DNA of 43,015 nt from Thioalkalivibrio versutus (GCF_001999325.1 NZ_MVAR01000035.1:1-43015); one strand, 5' to 3'. Numbered from the stretch's first letter, positions 8,293 through 17,083 are shown. Made by a program: numbers and translations. The notes: generated from the sequence alone by a model not told the origin.

Positions 8293-9402
8293 TCAGTTTC
8301 CGGGCTGCAGCCGGTCCGCCACGCGCGTGAGCACGTCGTAGCTGATGGTGCCCGCCGCGCGGGCGACCCGCTCCACCGGCAGGCCCTCGCCCCACAACGT
8401 CGCCATGGCACCGACCTGCACCTCCGGCAACCCGGACAGGTCCACCGCCAGCATGTCCATGGAGACACGCCCGATCAACGGGCAGAGCCGGTCCTGCACA
8501 AGGATCGGCGTGCCCGACGGGGCATGCCGCGGGTAGCCATCGGCATATCCCATTGCCACGATCCCGGCACGGCCCGGAGCGGCGGCGGTCCAGGTCGCGC
8601 CATAGCCCACCGTACTGCCAGGCTCGAGAGGCTGGGTGGCGATGATCGGGGCGCGCACGGTCATCGCCGGGCGCAGATCACCGTCCGGGCCCTCCGGGAG
8701 GTGCTCGACGGGGACCGAGGCCGGATGCGCGCCGTAGAGCATGATGCCGGGGCGTGCCCAGTAGTCGCCGGGCGCCGCCGACGCCCCGCCCTTGCCCCAG
8801 CCGGCGAACAGGGCCGCCGAATTGGCCACGCTACGGAGCCCCGGAAAAGCGGAAACCGTCGCGCCGAATTGTTCCAGCTGGCAAGCATTCTGCCGATGCC
8901 CGGGCTCGTCGGCGCACGCCAGGTGCGTCATCCAGTGCAGGCCACCGCACCCGTGTCCGGCGGCCTGCAAACGCGTGGCGACGCGCTTTGCCACCTGCGG
9001 CGCGAAACCCAGGCGATTCATGCCGGTGTTGAGTTTGACCCAGACCACGGGAAGCACCACGCCAGCGGCGTCGAGATGGTCAAGCTGCGTCGCGTCGTGC
9101 AGCACGGGCTGCAGGTCGAACTCGGTACAGGCACGCGCCTCGGAGACGTCGCGCGGGCCCTGCAACACGAGGAGTGGGCCGCCGAAGCCGGCAGCGCGCA
9201 AGGCGCGGGCCTCGCCGATCTGAGAGACCGCCAAACCATCGCTCGTCTGCGCAAGGGCCTCGGCCGCCCACAGCAGACCATGGCCGTAGCCCTCGGCCTT
9301 GATGACCGACCACATCGGAACGCCCGGCGCCAAGCGGCGCGCCACACCCAGGTTGTGTCGGAGCGCCTCGGGATGAAGGTGGATGCAGGCCGCGCGTCTC
9401 AC
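8293..9402 (-). CDS. alr: Alanine racemase
   Basis: PLP-dependent racemase converting L- to D-alanine for peptidoglycan, 369 residues, normal length. The PLP Lys is in VIKAEGYGHG (Lys 35); the second catalytic base Tyr is in VGYGATW (about 254); RVSMDML near 310 is the usual C-terminal domain motif. The barrel domain is N-terminal and the beta domain C-terminal. The start is GTG at 9402, 7 bases after the dnaB stop, so dnaB-alr form an operon, an arrangement common in gammaproteobacteria. Confidence 0.94.
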   Translation of the reverse strand: MRRAACIHLHPEALRHNLGVARRLAPGVPMWSVIKAEGYGHGLLWAAEALAQTSDGLAVSQIGEARALRAAGFGGPLLVLQGPRDVSEARACTEFDLQPVLHDATQLDHLDAAGVVLPVVWVKLNTGMNRLGFAPQVAKRVATRLQAAGHGCGGLHWMTHLACADEPGHRQNACQLEQFGATVSAFPGLRSVANSAALFAGWGKGGASAAPGDYWARPGIMLYGAHPASVPVEHLPEGPDGDLRPAMTVRAPIIATQPLEPGSTVGYGATWTAAAPGRAGIVAMGYADGYPRHAPSGTPILVQDRLCPLIGRVSMDMLAVDLSGLPEVQVGAMATLWGEGLPVERVARAAGTISYDVLTRVADRLQPGN

Positions 9403-9409
9403 GTCGTGC

Positions 9410-10780
9410 CTAGTGGCCGATCTCGCCGTAAACGTCGGGGGCGTAGTTCTCGAAGCGCGTGAACTGCCCGTGGAAGGTCAGGCGCACGGTCCCGATGGGG
9501 CCATTACGCTGCTTGGCGATAATGATCTCCGCCGTGCCCTTGTCGGGCGACTCGTCGTTGTAGACCTCGTCGCGATAAACGAAGGCGATGATATCCGCAT
9601 CCTGTTCAATGGCCCCGGACTCGCGCAGGTCGGACATCACCGGGCGCTTGTTCGGACGCTGTTCCAGCGAACGGTTGAGCTGCGACAACGCGATCATCGG
9701 CACACTCAGCTCCTTCGCCAGGGCCTTCAAGCCACGCGAGATATCCGAGATCTCGTTGGCGCGATTCTCGCTGCTGCCGGGGGACTGCATCAGCTGCAGG
9801 TAGTCGACCACGATCAGGCCCAGGCCCTTGTGTTCGCGCATCAACCGCCGGGTCCGTGCTCGCAGCTCGGTGGGCGAGAGCGCCGGCGTATCGTCGATGT
9901 ACAGCGGGGCCTCGGACAGCATCTGCACCGCGCTGGTGAGGCGCGGCCAGTCGCCATCCTCCAAGCGTCCGGAGCGCAGCTTCTGCTGGTTGATCCGCCC
10001 CATCGAGGACAGCAGGCGAATGGCCAGCTGCTCACCCGGCATCTCCATGGAGAAAATCGCGACCGGCTCGGAGTTCTTCATCGCCACATACTCGGCAATG
10101 TTCATCGCGAACGAGGTCTTCCCCATCGAAGGCCGCCCGGCCACGATCACCAGATCGCCCGGATTCAGCCCCGAGGTCAGGGCATCCAGATCCTGGTAAC
10201 CGGTGGCAATCCCGGTGATTGGATTCTGGCTTTCGTAGAGATACTCGATCTGGTCCACCGCCGCCGTCAGCAGTGGCTTCATCCCGCGAAAGCCCTGAGC
10301 CCCGCGCGCACCCTGCTCGGCGATGCGGAAGACCTTCTGCTCCGCCACGTCCAGCAGTTCCTTGGAACCGCGGCCGTCCGGGGTATAGGCGGAATCGGCA
10401 ATCTCGGTACCTACCGAGATCAGCGAACGCAGGATAGAGCGCTCGCGGACGATATCCGCATAGGCCACGATGTTGGCCGCACTCGGCGTCTCGGCGGCCA
10501 GCCGTCCGAGATAGGCCATGCCCCCGGCCGATTCCAGCTCGGTCGTGCGATCCAGCTGCTCCGACACGGTGACCATGTCGAACGGGGCATTACGATCCGC
10601 CAACGCGGATACCGCCCGGAAGATCAGGCGGTGATCATGGCGGTAGAAGTCGTCTGCAGTGATGCGGTCCGCCACCCGGTCCCAGGCAGCGTTATCCAGC
10701 ATCAGCCCTCCGAGGACCGCCTGCTCGGCCTCCTCGGAATGCGGGGGGACCCGCGGATTCGGGATCATGGGCGAGTTCAT
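9410..10780 (-). CDS. dnaB: Replicative DNA helicase DnaB
   Basis: Hexameric 5'-3' helicase of the replication fork, 456 residues, typical length. The N-terminal primase-interacting domain begins PPHSEEAEQAVLGGL; the RecA-like domain has Walker A GRPSMGKT near 210, Walker B region LGLIVVDYLQLM near 320, and the motif QLNRSLEQRPNKRP. No intein interrupts the Walker A region. The ribosome binding site upstream of the ATG at 10780 is weak. It follows rplI and precedes alr in the classic rpsF-rpsR-rplI-dnaB-alr neighbourhood. Confidence 0.97.
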   Translation of the reverse strand: MNSPMIPNPRVPPHSEEAEQAVLGGLMLDNAAWDRVADRITADDFYRHDHRLIFRAVSALADRNAPFDMVTVSEQLDRTTELESAGGMAYLGRLAAETPSAANIVAYADIVRERSILRSLISVGTEIADSAYTPDGRGSKELLDVAEQKVFRIAEQGARGAQGFRGMKPLLTAAVDQIEYLYESQNPITGIATGYQDLDALTSGLNPGDLVIVAGRPSMGKTSFAMNIAEYVAMKNSEPVAIFSMEMPGEQLAIRLLSSMGRINQQKLRSGRLEDGDWPRLTSAVQMLSEAPLYIDDTPALSPTELRARTRRLMREHKGLGLIVVDYLQLMQSPGSSENRANEISDISRGLKALAKELSVPMIALSQLNRSLEQRPNKRPVMSDLRESGAIEQDADIIAFVYRDEVYNDESPDKGTAEIIIAKQRNGPIGTVRLTFHGQFTRFENYAPDVYGEIGH

Positions 10781-10847
10781 GCGACGAACCCGCCCATGTG
10801 CCGGGTATCAGCGACCCGGTGGGGCCACCCTCCCGACATCCGGCGGA

Positions 10848-11297
10848 TCACTCTTCGCCGATCACGACGACGCGGATGTCGACGTCCACGTCCGAGTGCA
10901 GGTGCAGGCCGATCTCGAATTCACCGGTGGTGCGCAGCGGACCTTCCGGCATGCGCACTTCGCGCTTTTCGACTTCGGTACCCTTGGCGGTCAGCGCGTC
11001 GGCGATGTCCGCCGGGCCGATGGAGCCGAACAGCTTGCCTTCGCCACCGGACTTCGCGGTGATCTCGAGCACGGTTGCGTCCAGCTTTTCCTTGCGGGCC
11101 TCGGCCGCAGCCAGGGCCTCGGCCGCCGCCTTTTCCAGTTCGGCGCGACGCGCCTCGAATTCGGCGATGTTCTCGGCGGTGGCAAACTTGGCCTTGCCCT
11201 GCGGCAGCAGGAAGTTGCGCGCAAATCCCGGACGCACGTTGACGCGGTCGCCCAGGGTGCCCAGGTTATCGATCTTTTCCAGCAGAATGACTTCCAT
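10848..11297 (-). CDS. rplI: 50S ribosomal protein L9
   Basis: 149 residues, full length. It starts [17 protein letters not shown], the conserved RNA-binding N-domain including [13 protein letters not shown], followed by the long connecting helix (Ala/Glu/Lys-rich, about 41-75) and a C-domain ending VRVVVIGEE-like. It sits between the DUF2232 gene and dnaB. The ribosome binding site includes AGGA. Confidence 0.97.
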   Translation of the reverse strand: MEVILLEKIDNLGTLGDRVNVRPGFARNFLLPQGKAKFATAENIAEFEARRAELEKAAAEALAAAEARKEKLDATVLEITAKSGGEGKLFGSIGPADIADALTAKGTEVEKREVRMPEGPLRTTGEFEIGLHLHSDVDVDIRVVVIGEE

Positions 11298-11344
11298 CTT
11301 TGGTATTCCTGTAACGTTTGATCAGCCCCCGAAGGGGCGCATTC

Positions 11345-11375
11345 TACACCGGTCTCGGACCGGTCTCACGGATTG
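11345..11375 (-). promoter_or_regulatory. Possible promoter for rplI
   Basis: On the minus strand a GTGAGA -35-like hexamer is followed after 17 bases by TAGAAT (5 of 6 match to the -10 consensus). The spacer contains an inverted repeat, ACCGGTC-TCG-GACCGGT (11348-11364). Downstream of it a GCCCC-TTCG-GGGGC hairpin forms in the leader. This could give rplI-dnaB-alr transcription independent of rpsF, or the hairpins could only be processing or attenuation structures. Confidence 0.3.
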
Positions 11376-12301
11376 TTGTCACTGTCCTGCCCGCCCTGCG
11401 CGGAACCGGGGCCCAGTCGCGAGCGGATATCCGCCCAGGCGTCGATCACCCCGATGGTGGCCAGCAGCAGAAACATCTGCGGCATGGCCAGGGCCAGAAG
11501 CACGTACATCCCCACCAGCCAGAAGCTGCTCATCCCCTGCCGGAAGGTCAGCGCGTGCATCAGCGCGATCCCCTGCAGGAAGAACAGCACCGCCAGGATG
11601 AACGCCAACTCCGTGGCCACCGGGACCGGGCCCAGATGCCCGATACCGGCCAGCAACAGCGTGACGGCACTCAGCATCCGCCCGAACTGCAGCCCCCGGA
11701 ACTCCTCGCCGAACGCCCCCGGGTTGTACAGCAGTGCCTGCCAGTAGCGACCCAGCAGCACGGCCAGCGTCAGGCTCAGCAGCAGGATCCCGGCCAAGAG
11801 CCCGGTCAGGTACGGCGCCGCGCGGCGCAGCCCCGCCTCCAACTCCTGTGGCCCGGTCTCGCTGCCCTCGACCAGAGGCCCCAGCAGGGCCATGCCCGCC
11901 TCGGCCCAGGTGGACTCCAGATCCGGCACCAGCAGGTGCACGGCCAGCACGCCGATCCCGGCGACCGCGGCGGCGACCTGCAGCGTCATGCGCCACGAGA
12001 TCGTGCGCCGCAGCAGCTCGGCGAGCAGCGCCACTGGCGCCCACTGCACCACCCCGGCAACCACCCCCGCGAACAGCGGGGCCTCCGGGATCAGGACAAA
12101 CATCGCCACCCCGAGTACCACTGCGGACAGCACCATCACCAGGAGTGCCTGGCGCAGGCCGATGCGCAGCCCCACGAGGGCGATCAGCGCACTGCTGAGC
12201 AGCGCCACCGGAGGCAGGAACAGGCCCGCCACGCCAAAGCCGGAAACCGCGCCTACGGCGCGGCTCCGGCTTTTCATCGCAAATTCGGCCAGTACGCGCA
12301 T
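11366..12301 (-). CDS. DUF2232 (YybS-like) integral membrane protein
   Basis: 311-residue protein with about eight hydrophobic helices across its length. It ends with the conserved stretch HALTFRQGMSSFWLVGMYVL and IGVIDAWADIRSRLG typical of DUF2232 proteins found between rpsR and rplI in gammaproteobacteria. The biochemical function is not known to me. The position inside a ribosomal-protein operon is conserved but does not by itself show a translation role. The C-terminal tail (GPGSAQGGQDSDNNP) is hydrophilic. The start at 12301 lies 30 bases after the rpsR stop. Confidence 0.88.
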   Translation of the reverse strand: MRVLAEFAMKSRSRAVGAVSGFGVAGLFLPPVALLSSALIALVGLRIGLRQALLVMVLSAVVLGVAMFVLIPEAPLFAGVVAGVVQWAPVALLAELLRRTISWRMTLQVAAAVAGIGVLAVHLLVPDLESTWAEAGMALLGPLVEGSETGPQELEAGLRRAAPYLTGLLAGILLLSLTLAVLLGRYWQALLYNPGAFGEEFRGLQFGRMLSAVTLLLAGIGHLGPVPVATELAFILAVLFFLQGIALMHALTFRQGMSSFWLVGMYVLLALAMPQMFLLLATIGVIDAWADIRSRLGPGSAQGGQDSDNNP

Positions 12302-12331
12302 GGCGACGGCCCCGGCGAACCGGTGCGGGAC

Positions 12332-12556
12332 TTAGTGGTTATCGCTGTACGGCAGCAGGGCCAGGAAGCGCGCACGCTTCACCGCCGTGGCCAGCTGGCG
12401 CTGATACTTCGCGCTGGTGCCGGTGACACGGCTGGGTACGATCTTGCCGGTCTCGGTCACAAACCCCTTCAACAAATTCAGGTCCTTGTAATCGATGTAC
12501 TCGATGCCTTCGGCGGTGAACTTGCAATACTTGCGGCGACGCGGAAAACGGGCCAT
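12332..12556 (-). CDS. rpsR: 30S ribosomal protein S18
   Basis: 74 residues, full-length S18. It starts [13 protein letters not shown] and contains [18 protein letters not shown] and the basic C-terminal helix [18 protein letters not shown] strong ribosome binding site, AAGGAGAT, precedes the ATG. S18 pairs with S6, encoded directly upstream. Confidence 0.98.
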   Translation of the reverse strand: MARFPRRRKYCKFTAEGIEYIDYKDLNLLKGFVTETGKIVPSRVTGTSAKYQRQLATAVKRARFLALLPYSDNH

Positions 12557-12598
12557 GTCAGATCTCCTTCAATGATTCGGTCAACGAACGGGCGGGAT

Positions 12599-13003
12599 TT
12601 ACTCGGCGGAAGCCGAGTCGTCGGAGGCGCCTTCGCCACCCTCGTCGTCACGCTCGCGGCGACGGCCCTTGCCACTCTCCTCTTCCTGGCCCTTGGCCAG
12701 CGGGGAGATCTCGGTCACGGCCTCTTCCATGCGCATTGCCAGGTGGCGCAGCACGGCATCGTTGAACCGGAAGGCACTGGCGAGCTCTTCCATCGCCTCT
12801 TCCGAGGCCTCGATGTTCATGAGCACGTAGTGGGCCTTCACCAGCTTCTGGATCGGGTAGGCCAGCTGACGGCGGCCCCAGTCTTCCAGGCGGTGGATCT
12901 TGCCTTCATGACCTTCGACCAGGCCCTTGTAGCGCTCGATCATCGCCGGGACCTGCTCGCTCTGGTCCGGGTGGACCAGGAATACAACTTCGTAATGACG
13001 CAT
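12599..13003 (-). CDS. rpsF: 30S ribosomal protein S6
   Basis: 134 residues. The S6 ferredoxin-like fold covers about residues 1-100 ([19 protein letters not shown], then [21 protein letters not shown]). It carries a charged tail of about 30 residues, first mixed basic (GKGRRRERD) then acidic and Ser-rich to the end. Tails in S6 are common in proteobacteria, and in E. coli the tail receives added Glu residues. The gene heads the rpsF-rpsR-DUF2232-rplI group. AAGGAG lies at suitable spacing and is part of a folded leader described separately. Confidence 0.97.
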   Translation of the reverse strand: MRHYEVVFLVHPDQSEQVPAMIERYKGLVEGHEGKIHRLEDWGRRQLAYPIQKLVKAHYVLMNIEASEEAMEELASAFRFNDAVLRHLAMRMEEAVTEISPLAKGQEEESGKGRRRERDDEGGEGASDDSASAE

Positions 13004-13011
13004 CGGGAACT

Positions 13012-13053
13012 CCTTGCGGGTATCAGCCTCCCGTCAAATGCGGTGAGGCAAGG
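13012..13053 (-). promoter_or_regulatory. Candidate S6:S18-binding leader hairpin
   Basis: On the minus strand the leader folds as CCTTG / CAAGG enclosing CCTC / GAGG, then CCG / CGG with a CATTTGA loop. A one-sided internal loop CTGATACCCG lies on the 3' side, and there is a single bulged A. The 3' strand of the outer stem overlaps the AAGGAG ribosome binding site of rpsF, so folding would hide it. Known rpsF leaders bind the S6:S18 complex through a stem with a CCG-containing internal loop; assignment here rests on this resemblance. Confidence 0.5.
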
Positions 13054-13095
13054 GTTCGGCCCAGCGGACGCAGCCGCAGGGCAGAAAGGCGCGAC

Positions 13096-13124
13096 ACGAT
13101 AACCGAAGCGGGCGCCAACAACAA
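13096..13124 (-). promoter_or_regulatory. Likely sigma70 promoter of the rpsF operon
   Basis: Minus strand: TTGTTG (13119-13124), 17-base spacer, TATCGT (13096-13101). The transcript would begin near 13089 at a GC-rich discriminator and give a leader of about 86 bases that contains the folded element at 13012-13053. Confidence 0.45.
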
Positions 13125-13174
13125 GCAGGGGCCGGCGAAACAGGGGTTTGCACCGCCCATGGGAAGGCTACCAG

Positions 13175-13951
13175 CTACGCAGAACCAGCCGGCGGACCTT
13201 CGCGGCGCTGACGGACCGCCTCGAACAGGGTGACGCCGGTGGCGACGGAGACGTTGAGGCTCTCCACCGCGCCCTGCATCGGCAGGGCCGCGAGGTGGTC
13301 ACAGGCCTCCCGGGTCAGACGCCGCAGGCCCTCGCCCTCGGCCCCCATGACGATCGCGGTCGGCGGGCGCAGGTCCAGATCATAGAGGCTCTCTCCCCCC
13401 TCCCCGGCCAGGCCTACGGTCCACATCCCGGCATCCTTCAGGACTGCCAGCGTCCGCGCGAGATTGCCGACCGTCACCACCGGCACGGTCTCGGCGGCCC
13501 CGGACGCCACCTTGATGGCGGCGGGGGTCAATGCGGCGCTGTGATGGCGCGGCATGACCACCGCCCCGGCCCCGGCCGCATCCGCGGTCCGCAGGCAGGC
13601 CCCGAGATTGTGCGGGTCGGTCACCCCGTCGAGCACCAGCAGCAGATCCAGGCCATCGCGCACCCGGGTGATCAGGGCCTTTTCGTCCAGCAGCGGACGC
13701 GGCGTGCAGTGCACGACCACACCCTGGTTCTGGAACCCCGGAAGCTGCTGATCGAGCCGCTCGCGGCCTACCCGCTCGATCGAGATGCCCCGCGACTGCG
13801 CCAGCGCTCGCAGGCGCTCCAGGGCGGGTTCGATGGGGTCGGTCGCCAGCTGCAGCCGCTTGACCCGCTCCGGGGCCCGCTGCAACACGGCGGCCACTGC
13901 GTGGATGCCACCAAAAGTCTCGGCGCGGCTACCCTTGCCCCCCTTGCTCAT
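13175..13951 (-). CDS. rlmB: 23S rRNA (guanosine-2'-O-)-methyltransferase RlmB
   Basis: SpoU/TrmH-family methyltransferase, 258 residues. An N-terminal substrate-binding domain (about 12-85) is followed by the knotted SPOUT domain with the three usual motifs: LDGVTDPHNLGACLRTADAAG near 105, VMGAEGEGLRRL near 205, and LPMQGAVESLNVSVATGV near 227. It is expected to methylate G2251 (E. coli numbering) of 23S rRNA. The start at 13951 (MSKGGKGSRAE) is preceded by GGAGGT. rnr ends 106 bases upstream on the same strand, giving the rnr-rlmB pairing seen in many gammaproteobacteria. Confidence 0.95.
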   Translation of the reverse strand: MSKGGKGSRAETFGGIHAVAAVLQRAPERVKRLQLATDPIEPALERLRALAQSRGISIERVGRERLDQQLPGFQNQGVVVHCTPRPLLDEKALITRVRDGLDLLLVLDGVTDPHNLGACLRTADAAGAGAVVMPRHHSAALTPAAIKVASGAAETVPVVTVGNLARTLAVLKDAGMWTVGLAGEGGESLYDLDLRPPTAIVMGAEGEGLRRLTREACDHLAALPMQGAVESLNVSVATGVTLFEAVRQRREGPPAGSA

Positions 13952-14057
13952 CGCGAACCTCCGGCACGGCGATCCCGCCACGGGTCAACGCCCCGGCGGA
14001 CACCGCCTGAGCGGCCCCCGAGCAAGCGGGGGAACAGACGCGGGTTCACCCGGTGCC

Positions 14058-16892
14058 TCAGGACGAGGACGGACGTCGACGACGGCTGCGGCCTCGTCCG
14101 GACCCAGAGGATTCCTTGGCCTTGGCCGGGCGATCCGCACTCGGCTCGACAATGGTATTTCCGTCCTTGTCGGCCTCGGGTCGCGGCGGCGGAACCGCCT
14201 CGTTGCCCGGTTCCGGGGCATCGCTGTTGCCTTCATCCGGCGCGCTCCGCGGGCGGCGTACGTTGCCCCGGCCACGTCCGCTGCCCCGACTACGTTCATT
14301 GCCTGGGCTTGCTTCATTGCCCGGGCTTGCTTCATTCCCCGGGCTCGCTTCATTCCCCGGGCTCGCCTCATTCCCCGGGCTCGCCTCATTCCCTGGGCTC
14401 GCTTCATTCCCTGGGCTCGGCTCTTTCTCCGAGCTCGGTTCTTTCGCCGGGCTCGGCTCGGCAGCAGGGCTCGTCTCGCCACCGGCGGCCCCACGGCGGC
14501 GGCCACCACGACGGCGGCGCTTCTTCTTCGGCGCCGGGGCATCATCGTCGGCCGCGGGCGCTCCCGGCCCGGCTGCTGTGGGCTTTGCCTCAGGCTCGGG
14601 CGCTGCTGCGGTTGGCTCGGCGGCGGCCTCGACCGGCGCCGCATCGGCATCCTTGCGGCGCTTGCTACGACGGCTGCGCTTTTTCGGCGGCGGAGCGGCG
14701 GGACTCGGCTGACCCGCTTCCTGGGCCAGGGCCAGATCGATCTTGCGATCATCCAGACTCACCCGGGCCACCTGCACCTGGAGCTCGTCGCCGATACGGA
14801 ACACCCGGCCACCGCGTTCGCCGGTCAGGCTGTGGCGCGCCGGGTCAAAGTGGTAGAAGTCGTTGTCGAGGCTGGTCACGTGCACCAGGCCCTCGATGTA
14901 GACGTCCTTGATCTCCACGAACAGACCGAACCCCGTGACTCCGGAGACCACGCCGGGGAAGGTCTCGCCGACCTTGTCCTGCATGTACTCGGCCTTCAGC
15001 CAGGCCACCGCGTCGCGGGTCGCGTCGTCGGCGCGTCGCTCGGCCATCGAGCAATGCTCACCCAACTGCTCCATGTCGCCATGCGAGTACGGGAAGGCCT
15101 TGGCGGTGCCCTTGCGCAGCACATGGCGAATGCCGCGATGCACCAGCAGGTCCGGATAGCGGCGGATCGGCGAGGTGAAGTGCGCGTAGTCGTCCAGCGC
15201 CAGGCCAAAGTGGCCGTCGAGTTCCGGGGCATACACCGCCTGGCTCAGCGAGCGCAGCAGCACGGTCTGGATCAGCTGCTGGTCGGTGCGCTGGCGCGCC
15301 GCCTTCAGGACCTCGGTGTAGTCGGCGGGGCTCGGCTCGTCACCACCACCCAGGCTCAGGCCCGCGCCATTGAGGAACTCGCGCAGGTCGTCGATCTTGT
15401 CCGACGGCGGCTGATCATGGATGCGGTACAGCGCCGGCACCTTGTGCTTCTTGAGGAAGCGCGCGGCGGCCACGTTGGCCATGATCATGCATTCCTCGAC
15501 CAGGCGATGCGCATCGTTGCGCACCGTCGGCACGATCTTCTCGATCTTGCGGTCCTCGCCAAAGACGATCTTGGTCTCGGTGGTGTCGAAGTCGATCGCG
15601 CCCCGGCGATTGCGCGCCGCGTGCAGGGCCTTGAAGGCCTGGTGCAGGGTCTCCAGGTTCGGCATCACATGCGCGTTCTGCTCGCGCTGCGCCGCGTCGC
15701 CGTCGAGCATCGCGGCCACGTCCTCGTAGATCAGGCGGGCGTGCGAACGGATCAGTCCCTCGTGGAAGCGATAGCTCTTCAGCGCCCCGCGCGCACCGAT
15801 CTCCATCTCGCAGATCATGCTCAACCGGTCCACGTTCGGATTCAGCGAGCACAGACCGTTGGACAGGGCCTCCGGCAACATCGGGATCACGTTGTTCGGG
15901 AAGTACACCGAGGTGCCGCGCGTGCGCGCCTCGCGATCCAGCGCGGCGTCGCGCTGGACGTAGTGCGACACGTCGGCGATCGCAACCCACAGCCGCCAGC
16001 CCTTGCCTTCCGGCTCGCAGTACAGGGCGTCGTCGAAGTCGCGGGCGTCGTCGCCATCGATCGTGACGAACGGCTTCTCGCGCAGGTCCAGGCGATCCTT
16101 CTTGTCTGCCTCGGCCACCTCGGCGCCCAGCTCGTCAGCCGCCGCGGTGACCTCGTCCGGCCACTCGTGCGGCAGGGCGTGGGCGCGGATCGCGATGTCG
16201 ATCTCCATACCCGGCGCCATGTGCTCGCCCAGGACTTCCTGCACGTCCCCACGCAGGCGCGCCGTGCGTGAAGCGGATTCACGGATGCGCACGACCACGA
16301 TCTGGTCGTCCTCCGCCTCGCCCAGGCCGTCCGGCGGCACCAGGATGTCGTGGGTGATGCGCTTGTTGTCCGGGGTCAGGATGCCGACACCGTCCTCGAT
16401 CTTCAGGCGCCCGACCACCTGGGTGGTGTTGTGCTCCAGGACCTCGACAATCCCGCCCTCGCGGCGGCCGCGACGATCAACGCCCATGACCCGGGCCAGA
16501 ACCCGGTCGCCATGAAATACCCCGCGCATCTGCTTCGGCGACAGGAACAGGTCGTCATCCTGCTCGTCCGGCACCAGAAAACCAAAACCATCCGGGTGAC
16601 CGATCACGCGCCCGCGGATCAGGTCTTCCTGGTTGACCGGCAGATAGGCACCGCGACGGTTGCAAAGGGCCTGCCCATCGCGCTCCATCGCCTTCAGGCG
16701 GCGGCGCAGGGCCTCGAGGCGATCCTCGTCGTCGATCTTCAGACGTTCCGCGATCTCGTCGTAGGACAACGGATTGTCGGCTTCCTGCAGAAGCCCGAGG
16801 ATGAACTCGCGACTGGGGATGGGGTTGTCGTATTTCTGCGCCTCGCGCTCGAAATTGGGATCGGCGGGGGTCTTGCGACGTTGTCTTGGCAT
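14058..16892 (-). CDS. rnr: Ribonuclease R with long repetitive basic tail
   Basis: Processive 3'-5' exoribonuclease, 944 residues; typical RNase R is about 750-830, and the excess is C-terminal. Order: helix-turn-helix-like N-terminus (to about 80), two cold-shock domains, RNB catalytic domain with TIDGDDARDFDDALY near 268-282 (catalytic Asp cluster), and an S1 domain near 640-720 (GVVSGVTGFGLFVEIKDV). From about 725 the protein is low-complexity: Lys/Arg clusters (PPKKRSRRSKRRKD, PKKKRRRRGGRRRG), then degenerate and finally seven exact hexapeptide units SPGNEA/R, then Arg/Gly-rich sequence to the end. Basic RNase R tails are known to affect RNA and ribosome binding; the Glu-containing hexapeptide array is not something I recognise. 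The start ATG at 16892 gives MPRQRRKTPADP. Confidence 0.96.
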   Translation of the reverse strand: MPRQRRKTPADPNFEREAQKYDNPIPSREFILGLLQEADNPLSYDEIAERLKIDDEDRLEALRRRLKAMERDGQALCNRRGAYLPVNQEDLIRGRVIGHPDGFGFLVPDEQDDDLFLSPKQMRGVFHGDRVLARVMGVDRRGRREGGIVEVLEHNTTQVVGRLKIEDGVGILTPDNKRITHDILVPPDGLGEAEDDQIVVVRIRESASRTARLRGDVQEVLGEHMAPGMEIDIAIRAHALPHEWPDEVTAAADELGAEVAEADKKDRLDLREKPFVTIDGDDARDFDDALYCEPEGKGWRLWVAIADVSHYVQRDAALDREARTRGTSVYFPNNVIPMLPEALSNGLCSLNPNVDRLSMICEMEIGARGALKSYRFHEGLIRSHARLIYEDVAAMLDGDAAQREQNAHVMPNLETLHQAFKALHAARNRRGAIDFDTTETKIVFGEDRKIEKIVPTVRNDAHRLVEECMIMANVAAARFLKKHKVPALYRIHDQPPSDKIDDLREFLNGAGLSLGGGDEPSPADYTEVLKAARQRTDQQLIQTVLLRSLSQAVYAPELDGHFGLALDDYAHFTSPIRRYPDLLVHRGIRHVLRKGTAKAFPYSHGDMEQLGEHCSMAERRADDATRDAVAWLKAEYMQDKVGETFPGVVSGVTGFGLFVEIKDVYIEGLVHVTSLDNDFYHFDPARHSLTGERGGRVFRIGDELQVQVARVSLDDRKIDLALAQEAGQPSPAAPPPKKRSRRSKRRKDADAAPVEAAAEPTAAAPEPEAKPTAAGPGAPAADDDAPAPKKKRRRRGGRRRGAAGGETSPAAEPSPAKEPSSEKEPSPGNEASPGNEASPGNEASPGNEASPGNEASPGNEASPGNERSRGSGRGRGNVRRPRSAPDEGNSDAPEPGNEAVPPPRPEADKDGNTIVEPSADRPAKAKESSGSGRGRSRRRRPSSS
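14293..14418 (-). repeat. 18-bp tandem repeat in the rnr tail (7 units)
   Basis: Seven near-identical 18-base units encode SPGNEA six times and SPGNER once. Differences between units are mostly synonymous (cattgcc or cattccc, gctcgc or gcttgc), so the peptide is held while the DNA drifts. Further degenerate units (such as SEKEPS and PAKEPS) lie at 14419-14470. Confidence 0.9.
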
Positions 16893-16962
16893 TCAGTGAA
16901 CTCTGTGGATGTTGCAATGGGCAGCCCCTCGCCGGGAATCCGGCTGGGCGCGCAAAGCGCCC

Positions 16963-16968
16963 ATTATG
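16963..16968 (-). promoter_or_regulatory. Possible -10 element for rnr
   Basis: Minus strand CATAAT (5 of 6 to consensus) lies about 70 bases upstream of the rnr ATG. No convincing -35 hexamer is seen at 16-18 bases. A strong GC-rich stem (16990-17017, arms GCAGGGG/CCCCTGC) lies just upstream, between this site and the tRNA promoter on the other strand. Confidence 0.3.
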
Positions 16969-17054
16969 AGGCATGCGGAATTTTGTTGCGCAGGGGACGC
17001 GTTTGCGCGCCCCCTGCCGACCACACCGGAGGGAAACATTCCCGCTCCGGGGCG

Positions 17055-17083
17055 TTGACAGCCCCCCAGCCGCGCACTATATT
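17055..17083 (+). promoter_or_regulatory. Sigma70 promoter of tRNA-Leu
   Basis: TTGACA (17055-17060, perfect -35), spacer of exactly 17 bases, then TATATT (17078-17083, 5 of 6). It is followed by a GCGCGC discriminator, the type associated with stringent control of stable-RNA promoters. Transcription would start near 17090, about 48 bases before the tRNA. Confidence 0.85.

Noticed and set aside
14293-14470. Possible CRISPR array (regularly spaced similar units)
   Set aside because: Units are contiguous 18-base repeats without spacers and stay in frame within rnr, so they are a coding tandem repeat.
13785-16271. A long plus-strand frame antisense to rnr
   Set aside because: The minus strand encodes a complete RNase R; the plus frame is low-complexity with repeated Ala/Arg/Pro arising from the SPGNEA repeat and codon bias.
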